A stretch of 64,000 nucleotides of DNA from Gammaproteobacteria bacterium. GTDB taxonomy: Bacteria > Pseudomonadota > Gammaproteobacteria > Steroidobacterales > Rariloculaceae. The stretch covers positions 62,001 to 126,000 of the forward strand of contig JAJEGN010000011.1 in NCBI GenBank assembly GCA_022819855.1, read 5' to 3'. Of the stretch, positions 57,777 to 64,000 are shown piece after piece; position 1 is the stretch's first letter; each line of letters begins with the position of its first letter. Below the pieces are notes generated by a model. It ran no database searches and was not told the origin of the DNA. It was given only the letters and a program-made list of their open reading frames with translations. The translations under genes and the position numbers were made by a program.

Positions 57777-58015
57777 CGGAAAGCAGCCCAATCGGCCGGA
57801 TCAGCGGCGGGTAGAAACGGATCGTCGTAAGCCAATACAGAGCCCTGCAACGCACCCAGAATCGAAGTTCGGTCAACCGCGTCAGACACAGGCGAAAGCA
57901 CGGCTACCGCCCGGCCTCGCTTGGTGATGGTTACCGGCTCGCCGTTTTCGCGCATGTCGTTGATCAGCCGCAGGCACTTGGCCTTGAACTCTGCGGCGCC
58001 CACAATTTTTGTCAC
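57773..58015 (-). CDS. Phd/YefM-type antitoxin
   Basis: An 80-aa protein starting at GTG 58015 with the Phd/YefM fold: KIVGAAEFKAKCLRLINDM, then EPVTITKRGRAVAVLSP. The N-terminal part binds DNA and the tail should bind the PIN toxin. A palindromic operator lies 20 bp upstream, so it probably autoregulates the pair. Confidence 0.87.
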   Translation of the reverse strand: MTKIVGAAEFKAKCLRLINDMRENGEPVTITKRGRAVAVLSPVSDAVDRTSILGALQGSVLAYDDPFLPAADPADWAAFR

Positions 58016-58034
58016 GAATCCTGTCCTGTCTGAT

Positions 58035-58055
58035 ATGTACACCTTAAGTGTACAT
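58035..58055. promoter_or_regulatory. Palindromic operator of the antitoxin-toxin pair
   Basis: Perfect 8-bp inverted arms ATGTACAC (58035-58042) and GTGTACAT (58048-58055) with a 5-bp centre (CTTAA), 20 bp before the antitoxin GTG. This fits a Phd-type dimer binding site for autoregulation. Confidence 0.7.
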
Positions 58056-58155
58056 GTGTTCCGATGAGTTTGCATGCCCGTCGTACACGGGGCTTGTACA
58101 ATCGGATCGGAGACGGTCATCCGGGACCAGGCTCGAAGATCAACGGGCGAGAACC

Positions 58156-58389
58156 ATGAAAGTTTCGATCACCTATTGCGTCGCTTGAAGCTACCTGCCG
58201 AAGGCCTCCGGTCTGGCGGCCGAAATCAGCGACAAGCTCGGCTTCGATGTCGAACTCGAAAAGGGCCATCGCGGCATTTTCGACGTCGTTGCTGACGGCG
58301 AGGTCGTGTTTTCGAAGCATGACGCAGGAAGGTTTCCGGATCACCCGGAAGTCATCGATGCGCTGCGCGCCCTGACCGAGCGCGGCTAA
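58156..58389 (+). CDS. Rdx/SelW-like selenoprotein with in-frame UGA
   Basis: A 77-codon gene from ATG 58156 to TAA 58387-58389 with one in-frame TGA at 58186-58188 (residue 11). Read with selenocysteine (U), the protein begins MKVSITYCVAUSYLPKASG, so Cys8 and Sec11 form the CxxU redox motif of the SelW/Rdx thioredoxin-like family. The rest (AAEISDKLGFDVELEKG, then GIFDVVADGEVVFSKH, RFPDHPEVIDAL) is a standard Rdx C-terminal half, so coding pressure continues past the TGA. A SECIS-like hairpin lies 14 nt after it. It is probably a small redox protein. It converges with the ABC permease gene. A nonsense mutation is the alternative but is disfavoured by the intact downstream frame. Confidence 0.85.
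58203..58221 (+). promoter_or_regulatory. Bacterial SECIS-like hairpin
   Basis: GGCC pairs with GGCC and, across one U-C mismatch, CC pairs with GG, leaving a GGUCU apical loop (58210-58214). The loop equals the GGUCU of the E. coli fdhF SECIS, where it contacts SelB. It begins 14 nt after the UGA, with the loop G about 21 nt after it, about one codon further than in fdhF. The upper stem is short (2 bp), so the element is somewhat divergent. Confidence 0.65.
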
Positions 58390-58414
58390 GCGCCGCGTGG
58401 CGGCAGCCGAACCC

Positions 58415-59281
58415 TCAGCTTGCCATGCCCCAGCGTTGCACGGTCTTCGCTTCGATCGTCTTGAAGACGACGTTCTCGACGAAGAGACCGAACAGGATTA
58501 CCGTCAACAGGCCCGCGAAGACCTCCGGAATCAGGAGCTGGTTCTTGTTCTCGAACACGTACCAGCCGAGTCCCCCGGAGCCCGAGCTCACGCCGAAGAC
58601 GAGTTCGGCCGCGATCAGCGTGCGCCAGGCGAAGGCCCAGCCGACCTTGAGTCCCGTCAGAATGCTCGGAAAGGCGCCCGGAATCAGTATCCGGACGATG
58701 TAGCCCGTGCTCGACAGGCCATAGTTGCGACCGACCATCTTCAGCGTCGGGCTCAGCGCGCGGAAGCCCGAAAACGTGTTGAGCGCCACGGCCCAGAGCA
58801 CGGCATGGATCAGCACGAAGATCACGCTGGCATCGCCGAGCCCGAACCAGATCAGCGCGAGCGGCAACAGGGCGATCGACGGCAGTGGATTGAACATCGC
58901 GGTCAGCGTTTGCAGCAGATCCGCGCCGATGCGGCTCACGCTCGCGAACGCCGTCAACAGGCCCGCGATCGCAAGACCCGCGAGATAGCCCTTGATCAAC
59001 AGTGAGAGCGTATAGGCTGCGGCTTCGGGCAGTTCGAGCGATACGATGGCCGACACCAGGGCCGCAAGCGTATCGGTGAATGTCGGGAACAGCAGCGGGT
59101 TGCCGAGCGCCCGCGCATAGACTTCCCAGATCAGCGCGAGCACGACGAGCAGCACCGTCTTGCGGATCGCGCCGTTGTCGTAGACTTTCTGCCAGGCCGT
59201 CAGCGGCCTCTCGACGACGTCAATCTCGGTTCCGGCGATGTCGTGAAAGACATCCGGACGATCTATCGATGTGCTAACCAT
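58415..59281 (-). CDS. ABC transporter permease (NrtB/SsuC/TauC type)
   Basis: A 288-aa inner-membrane permease with about six membrane segments and the coupling-helix region ALSPTLKMVGRNYGLSS (EAA-like loop). The ATG at 59281 overlaps the end of the ATPase gene by 8 bp (ATGGTTAG). It works with the ATP-binding and substrate-binding proteins upstream. Family members import nitrate, sulfonates, taurine or thiamine precursors; the substrate here is unknown. Confidence 0.9.
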   Translation of the reverse strand: MVSTSIDRPDVFHDIAGTEIDVVERPLTAWQKVYDNGAIRKTVLLVVLALIWEVYARALGNPLLFPTFTDTLAALVSAIVSLELPEAAAYTLSLLIKGYLAGLAIAGLLTAFASVSRIGADLLQTLTAMFNPLPSIALLPLALIWFGLGDASVIFVLIHAVLWAVALNTFSGFRALSPTLKMVGRNYGLSSTGYIVRILIPGAFPSILTGLKVGWAFAWRTLIAAELVFGVSSGSGGLGWYVFENKNQLLIPEVFAGLLTVILFGLFVENVVFKTIEAKTVQRWGMAS

Positions 59282-60068
59282 TTTCGGGTTCCCCCTGTTG
59301 CACGATGCGGTCGAACAGCATCTCCTGAATCCGGTCCGACAACGGCTTGCCCTCCGCATCGACCTCGTCGATGCCCGGACAGTTGATCTCGGCCTTGGCC
59401 TGACCGGGATGGGCGCTGAGCAGCAGAACGCGGTTGCCGATTCGAATCGCCTCGGGTATCGAGTGGGTGACGAAGAGCACCGTGAAGCGTGTCTCTTCCC
59501 ACAATTGCAGCAGTTCTTCCTGCATTCTCTCGCGCGTGAGTGCGTCGAGCGCCGCAAACGGCTCGTCCATGAGCAGGATGTCCGGTTCGCTCGCCATGGC
59601 CCGTGCGATCGCGACGCGTTGCTTCATGCCGCCGGACAGCGTATGCGGATAGTTCGCGGCGAATTTCGTGAGCCCGACCTTGTCGATGTAGTGCATCGCC
59701 CTGTCCTCGGCTTCGCGCCGCTTGAGCTTGCCGCTCGCGGTCAGCGCAAAGCAGATATTGTCGCGCACGGTTTTCCATGGCAGCAGTTGATCGAATTCCT
59801 GAAACACAAAGGCCCGGTCCGGACCGGGCTCGACGATTCGGGTGCCGTTGAGCAGCATTTCACCTTCGACGGGGTGCATATAGCCGCCGACGGCCTTCAG
59901 AATCGTCGACTTGCCGCAGCCCGACGGACCGAGCAGTACGAAGCGGTCCGATTCCAGCACGTCGAAGCTCACGCGGTAGGTCGCCGTGATGAGGTGGTCC
60001 TTCGTGTGGTAGCGCAGCGTGACGCCGCGCACCGACAGCAAGGGCTCGGTGGCGGATGTCGCGTTCAC
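59274..60068 (-). CDS. ABC transporter ATP-binding protein (NrtD/SsuB/TauB type)
   Basis: A 264-aa ATPase with Walker A GPSGCGKST (about 47-55), Q-loop (VFQEFDQLLPW), signature LSGGMKQR, Walker B ILLMDEP and switch His (FVTHSIPEA). The GTG at 60068 is chosen because the longer frame reads through the repeat element at 60103-60212. It energises the neighbouring permease. It is separated from the binding-protein gene by about 230 bp that includes the repeat. Confidence 0.93.
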   Translation of the reverse strand: MNATSATEPLLSVRGVTLRYHTKDHLITATYRVSFDVLESDRFVLLGPSGCGKSTILKAVGGYMHPVEGEMLLNGTRIVEPGPDRAFVFQEFDQLLPWKTVRDNICFALTASGKLKRREAEDRAMHYIDKVGLTKFAANYPHTLSGGMKQRVAIARAMASEPDILLMDEPFAALDALTRERMQEELLQLWEETRFTVLFVTHSIPEAIRIGNRVLLLSAHPGQAKAEINCPGIDEVDAEGKPLSDRIQEMLFDRIVQQGEPENG

Positions 60069-60102
60069 GGTGCTCGTCCGTTGAGCCTGGTCGCGGTGTT
60101 GC

Positions 60103-60212
60103 GGAGAGACGCACAACCGGTCGCTTGAGACACGCTGTGAATACGTCCCTGTACGCTCCGCGCGCGCGTCCCTGCGCGCGAGGGTCTCAAGCGACCGGTT
60201 GTGCATCTCTCC
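60103..60212. repeat. Palindromic repeat element, copy C (complete)
   Basis: Terminal arms 60103-60130 and 60185-60212 match as inverted repeats at 27 of 28 positions (core CAACCGGTCGCTTGAGA). The 54-bp interior includes a short GCGCGC hairpin and is shared with copies A (4127-4170) and B (30587-30661). It lies inside the ABC operon, between the binding-protein and ATPase genes, and could form a strong hairpin in the transcript. Confidence 0.85.
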
Positions 60213-60300
60213 TTGAGTTTGCGGCAGGCCGGAAGCAGCCATGAGGGCGCGGACGAATGGCTGGCGAAGGCATGACCGGCGACTCGGTGAGACATGCGGG

Positions 60301-61320
60301 CTAACCGCCGGGAACGTCGTGTATCTCGGGAAAGAACAGGTCGCGCCAGGAGTCCGGCAGATTGGCGATCGAGCCGATTTCGTGCATGAACTCGGCGTAC
60401 CGCATGACGTTCTCGGGCGTCGTCGTGAAGCGGATGTCGGGATCGCCGAGCACCTCGACGAGGCCGGCGCGATCGAAACCGCCGCCGCCGTCGGCAGCGA
60501 TCAGCACGTCCGCCGCCGCGCCGAGATCGGCGCGGATCATCTCGTTCGCTTCCGTGAGCGCGGCGAGCACGGCGGCGTAGAGCGTGGGGTTCTCGTCGTG
60601 AAAACGCGTGGTCGTCGACATCATCGTGAACGTCGTCGCGCCGCCCATGACGTCATCGGTCGTCATGATGGTCCGTATCGAAGGGTCCTCGCGTTCGCGG
60701 TGATGGAACGGGGGCGAGGTGTAATGGGCGTTGATTTCGCTCGTCCCGGACAGCAGGGCGACGACGCCGTCGGGATGCGTCATGGTCACCGTGTAGCGGT
60801 CGAAGCGATAGGCTTCCTCGGCGCCGTAATGCTCAGTCGCATACATCTGCATGATGATCGCGGGAATCGAGACCTTGATCGCGGTCACGGCGATCTTGTC
60901 CGAGTCGGTGACGTCGTCGAGCGATCGCAGGTGCTCGGCATGCGTGTTGAGGTACATCGGCAGCGAAGTCATCGCCGCCACGCCTTTCACCGCGGCGGAA
61001 TCGCGCGTGCGGTCCCAAAGCGTCAGGAATCCGGGCGGTCCCGCGGCGATGAAGTCGACGGAGCCCGAGAGCAGCGCATCGTTCATTACGGCCGGGCCGC
61101 CGATGTCGATCCAGCGGACCGTGACGTCCGGCAGACCGGCTGCGCTCGCATGTTTCTCGATGAGCCCATGTTCGCGCATCATCAGCAATGGCAGGAACCC
61201 GACGCCGCCGGCGCCGGTCGGTATCCTGAGTTCGTTCGGTGCGCCCCCGCCGCCGCAGCCGGCAACTACGGTAGCCGCGGCCGCAGCGACCAGCAGTGTC
61301 CGCAATGCGCATCGCGACAT
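60301..61320 (-). CDS. ABC transporter substrate-binding lipoprotein (NMT1/THI5-like)
   Basis: A 339-aa predicted lipoprotein (lipobox TVVAGC, Cys22). The ATG at 61320 is chosen because TGAGGTG lies just upstream. The NMT1-like periplasmic fold shows NELRIPTGAGGVGFLPLLMM, DIGGPAVMNDALLSGSVDFIAAG and a second lobe with ALLSGTSEINAHYTSPPF. It should capture the substrate of the transporter. It lies 10 bp after the MmgE/PrpD gene, which suggests that the imported compound is handled by that enzyme. Confidence 0.88.
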   Translation of the reverse strand: MSRCALRTLLVAAAAATVVAGCGGGGAPNELRIPTGAGGVGFLPLLMMREHGLIEKHASAAGLPDVTVRWIDIGGPAVMNDALLSGSVDFIAAGPPGFLTLWDRTRDSAAVKGVAAMTSLPMYLNTHAEHLRSLDDVTDSDKIAVTAIKVSIPAIIMQMYATEHYGAEEAYRFDRYTVTMTHPDGVVALLSGTSEINAHYTSPPFHHREREDPSIRTIMTTDDVMGGATTFTMMSTTTRFHDENPTLYAAVLAALTEANEMIRADLGAAADVLIAADGGGGFDRAGLVEVLGDPDIRFTTTPENVMRYAEFMHEIGSIANLPDSWRDLFFPEIHDVPGG

Positions 61321-61330
61321 GGTGAACACC

Positions 61331-62701
61331 TCAGGACGCCAGTGCAGTCGCTACCGGGGTGGTTGCGCCCGGCACGGTTGCACGGGCCAGCTCGCCCGCA
61401 TCGTCGAGCGAGTCAATCTGCCAGCATTGCTCGATCAACGCCTCGACCTGCGCGGCCGGCAGCGCGAGCACGGCCTGGTCGCGGAACTTCTCCTCGAGTT
61501 GCTCGTCGCTGAGCGGCCGGTGGACGTTGCCGAGCGATTGCTCGACGAAGAGCGACAGCGTTTCGCCGCTCGCGAGTTCGACCTCGATGCCGACCTGGTC
61601 TTCGGTGACCGATTCGTCGGCAGTGGCGGTGGTGAGCTCTCGAATCCTTGCAAGCACCGGATCGGCAACCGCTTCTGCGGTGAACTCCTGCAGCCCCCCC
61701 TTGCCGCGCACGAGTCCGATCGCCGCGGCGTGATAGATCGAGTACTTGCTCTGCAGGGCCCGGCGCAGGTCGCGCTTGTTGCAGAGATCGAGGACGAGCG
61801 GCGCGACGCGGAGCCTGACGGCAACGATCGCATCAGGATCGGGCCGGTACCTGCGATGCAGTTGGCTGCAACCGTCGATCGCCGGGTGCACCACGAGGCC
61901 GGCGGCATAAGGCTTGTAAGCGTTGTCGCTCAGGCTGAAATCTACGCCGAGCCCAGCCGGGATAACGGAAAGATCGTATTCGGCAGCCGTAACGGCGGCA
62001 AACCCGCGCGGACCTTCGAGCGCCCGTTCTCCGGCCGTGAAGTCGGCCCGAGCGAGGAGGGCTGCAGTGTAGCCGTTCTGCGCGGCGCGTCCCGGTTGGA
62101 AGGACTTTGCCATTGAACCGAACATCTCACGGATTCCGGCGGACTGTGTCGCCGCGAGGCCGAAGGCCCAGACCATCTGGCGCGTGGAGAGGCCGAACAG
62201 CTTGGCCGTCGCTGCCGCGGCGCCGAACACGCCGGCCGTCGAGGTGATGTGCCAGCCGGCCTCGTAGTGGGCAGGATAGACGGCGTCGCCGATCCGGGAC
62301 TCGACCTCGAAGCCGAGGATGAATGCGTGCAGGAAGTCGCGGCCCGACACGGGATGGGCGCTCGCATGGGCAAAAAGCACGGACGCCACCGGAACGCTCG
62401 GGTGGATGTAGTTCTTGGGGGTCGTGTCGTCGTACTCGTGCACGTGCGAACCGATGCCGTTGAGCAGCGCCGCATGCAGGGGATCGAAGCGCTCGCGTCG
62501 ACCGAGCACGGTGGCCATCCGCTCACCCGAGAACGGCGCAAGCGTGTCGATCGCGACATCGAGGGCGGGTTCAATGCTGCCGCTGACGGCGCAGCCGAGG
62601 TAGTTCAGGATCGCCCGCTTCGCTTCCTGCCAGATCGGCGCGGGGATGGCCGAGCCGTCGTCGTTGACGACGTAGTCAGCCAGGGTTTGTGTCGCGGACA
62701 T
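61331..62701 (-). CDS. MmgE/PrpD family protein
   Basis: A 456-aa protein of the MmgE/PrpD (2-methylcitrate dehydratase, cis-aconitate decarboxylase-type) family. Landmarks are AKRAILNYLGCAVSG, NGIGSHVHEYDDTTPKNYIHPSVPV with the conserved Asp-Asp, GWHITSTAGVFGAAAA, SMAKSFQPGRAAQNG and KPYAAGLVVHPAIDG. Family members act on small polycarboxylates. It starts the operon with the ABC transporter, so it probably processes the imported compound; its actual substrate is unknown, and methylcitrate-cycle partners are not adjacent. Confidence 0.9.
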   Translation of the reverse strand: MSATQTLADYVVNDDGSAIPAPIWQEAKRAILNYLGCAVSGSIEPALDVAIDTLAPFSGERMATVLGRRERFDPLHAALLNGIGSHVHEYDDTTPKNYIHPSVPVASVLFAHASAHPVSGRDFLHAFILGFEVESRIGDAVYPAHYEAGWHITSTAGVFGAAAATAKLFGLSTRQMVWAFGLAATQSAGIREMFGSMAKSFQPGRAAQNGYTAALLARADFTAGERALEGPRGFAAVTAAEYDLSVIPAGLGVDFSLSDNAYKPYAAGLVVHPAIDGCSQLHRRYRPDPDAIVAVRLRVAPLVLDLCNKRDLRRALQSKYSIYHAAAIGLVRGKGGLQEFTAEAVADPVLARIRELTTATADESVTEDQVGIEVELASGETLSLFVEQSLGNVHRPLSDEQLEEKFRDQAVLALPAAQVEALIEQCWQIDSLDDAGELARATVPGATTPVATALAS

Positions 62702-62851
62702 CGCTGCGGCGCCAAGCTAGCTCGGAAGCGGCTCCGGGATTCCCGGATCCGTGACGTTTGGTGTTTCGATCACGACAGGCGCCCGTGCAGGATGCCGGGA
62801 AGCATCGACCGTGTAATGAACAGGAGCCATGGTTCGCGGATCATAGCGCGT

Positions 62852-63931
62852 TCAGCCGCCTCCTGCCGATTCGATGCCGGACTCGGCGAACGCGAGATCG
62901 AGCTTCCCGATGGCGTCCTCGACCGTAATGAGATCCATTGCGGCGGGATTCCTCACGCGCCGGCCGAACCGGACCTCATCGGCAGACACGCCGAATGCCT
63001 GGCGCACTGCGTCGGGATATCTGTCGGCAACCAGGTGTTGGCTCAGGTAGGGTCCCGTACGCAGGCGGTTTGACGTGGCATAGAGCCCGACCACGGGCGT
63101 CCCGACCGCCGTCGCCATGTGGGCGGGACCCGAGTCCGGGCAGACGACCGCGGCGGCGCGTTCCAGTATGGCCAGCAACTGTTTGAGGCTTGTCCTGCCG
63201 ATCAGGGTTTCCGGTGTACAGGCCGCTTTCCGGGCAATCTTCTCGGCGTAACTTCGTTCCAGTTCGGTCGAGCCGCCGGTAAGCAGTATCTGTGCGCCGT
63301 ATCGGGAATGGGCGTGGTCAGCGACCGCCGCGTAACGGTCGGCGCGCCAATCGCGGTAGTTGCGTACGCGCTGTCCGGAGCAGGGGCTGATCACGAGCGT
63401 CGGCACGGCCGCATCGACGACCCGATTGGCGAAATCGCGGTCGGCTGCGTCGATCGGAATGTCCCAGCGCAACTCGCCGCGCTCGATGCCGAGCGCCTCG
63501 GCGAACTCGAACAGGCCATCCATGACGTGCTGTCGCGAGCGAGCCGGGATACGCCGGTTGCAGAAGAGGTGCTGATAGTCCCGGGCCCGCGCGCGGTCGA
63601 AGCCAAGGCGGACCGGCGACCTTACGACGAGGCTAGCGAGATTCGCCCGCATCGAGGCATGCATGTGCAGCAGCACCGGGTAGCTGTACCGGTCGAGAGC
63701 CTTGCGCAGGCGGGAGTAGGCGGACGGGCCCCGGCTCTTGTCGAAAACGGCAAAGCGGACGCCTTCGAGGCCGCGCAGCAACTCGTGTTCGACCCGGCCG
63801 ATGATCCAGGTGATTTCCGTGTCCGGCCAGGCCCGCTGAATGGCCCGTACGACAGGCACCGTATGGCAGGTATCGCCGATCGCCGACAGGCGGAGGATGC
63901 ACAGATGCGAAGGCGCTATATCCGGGATCAA
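62852..63931 (-). CDS. GT9 family glycosyltransferase (ADP-heptose:LPS heptosyltransferase-like)
   Basis: A 359-aa cytoplasmic or peripheral glycosyltransferase of family 9. It has the N-terminal CILRLSAIGDTCHTVPVVRAIQ, the PVRLGFDRARARDYQHLFCN block, a second Rossmann half (TLVISPCSGQRVRNYRDW) and the donor-site motif VCPDSGPAHMATAVGTPVVGLYA. It likely adds a heptose or related sugar to the lipopolysaccharide core. It precedes the MmgE/PrpD operon on the same strand by 150 bp. Confidence 0.9.
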   Translation of the reverse strand: MIPDIAPSHLCILRLSAIGDTCHTVPVVRAIQRAWPDTEITWIIGRVEHELLRGLEGVRFAVFDKSRGPSAYSRLRKALDRYSYPVLLHMHASMRANLASLVVRSPVRLGFDRARARDYQHLFCNRRIPARSRQHVMDGLFEFAEALGIERGELRWDIPIDAADRDFANRVVDAAVPTLVISPCSGQRVRNYRDWRADRYAAVADHAHSRYGAQILLTGGSTELERSYAEKIARKAACTPETLIGRTSLKQLLAILERAAAVVCPDSGPAHMATAVGTPVVGLYATSNRLRTGPYLSQHLVADRYPDAVRQAFGVSADEVRFGRRVRNPAAMDLITVEDAIGKLDLAFAESGIESAGGG

Positions 63932-64000
63932 TGAAACGGCCAGCGTTCTGTCAGGCTCCGGTTATGTTACCCGCGAAAGCAGCCATCCGCCCGCGCCGCA

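Noticed and set aside
58186-58188. The in-frame TGA as a simple nonsense mutation or pseudogene
   Set aside because: The residue falls exactly at the U of a CxxU motif, the downstream half is intact and a SECIS-like hairpin follows. Recoding is the better explanation, though not proven.
59860-60242. N-terminal extension of the ABC ATPase through the repeat element
   Set aside because: The extension would be encoded by palindromic repeat sequence; the GTG at 60068 gives a normal-length ATPase.

Overview
The window is GC-rich and gene-dense, and looks chromosomal. Its content suggests a heterotrophic, probably marine or sediment-dwelling gammaproteobacterium: a TonB-dependent receptor linked to a LacI regulator and glycoside hydrolases, a heavy-metal RND pump, PQQ-type sugar dehydrogenase-like proteins, DUF1552/LVIVD/DUF6152 secreted proteins and an LPS-type glycosyltransferase. 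The taxonomic guess is inference; no rRNA or tRNA gene was recognised.

Layout. Positions 1-4.1 kb hold the end of a metal-efflux adaptor and a complete CzcA/CusA pump. From 4.3 to 7.4 kb a minus-strand block carries an EEP-fold hydrolase, a possible uracil-DNA-glycosylase-like protein, a small membrane protein and a sugar dehydrogenase-like lipoprotein. A sulfatase and a hemerythrin follow (7.7-9.7 kb). At 9.9-14.2 kb lies a defence-like block: an MmeI-like single-chain restriction-modification enzyme, an unknown partner gene and a HicBA toxin-antitoxin pair. At 14.5-19.3 kb is a tightly coupled run of two DUF3604 proteins (the second with a large internal in-frame deletion), a membrane-anchored PpiC isomerase and a HupE/UreJ protein. 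DUF6152, PhhB, LctP, a membrane-anchored protein and glpK-glpF follow (to 25.9 kb). Three tandem SnoaL/NTF2-like secreted paralogues, a DUF427 protein, an ankyrin protein and a Tat-exported DUF1552 protein fill 25.9-32 kb; DUF6152, LVIVD and DUF305 secreted proteins fill 32-35.4 kb.

The main metabolic feature is a polysaccharide utilisation locus at 35.4-52.8 kb: TonB receptor, halogenase-like flavoprotein, SapC, cupin/JmjC-like protein, second halogenase-like flavoprotein, LacI regulator, GH3, sugar-porter MFS, GH-A clan hydrolase, GH43 and GH16. A near-identical 14-bp LacI-type site sits just downstream of good sigma70 promoters in front of both the receptor gene and the lacI gene. The enzyme set fits beta-glucan (laminarin-like) and xylo-oligosaccharide breakdown.

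Downstream are a carboxymuconolactone decarboxylase-like protein, a second sugar dehydrogenase-like protein, two unknown genes, a Phd/VapC toxin-antitoxin module with a palindromic operator, and a leftward operon (MmgE/PrpD plus an NMT1/taurine-type ABC transporter) followed by a GT9 glycosyltransferase.

The most notable item is at 58156-58389: a short Rdx/SelW-like gene with an in-frame UGA in a CxxU redox motif, followed 14 nt later by a hairpin with a GGUCU apical loop like the E. coli fdhF SECIS. It is very probably a selenoprotein that ordinary gene calling splits or misses. The window also has two families of palindromic repeat elements with arms of about 28 bp.
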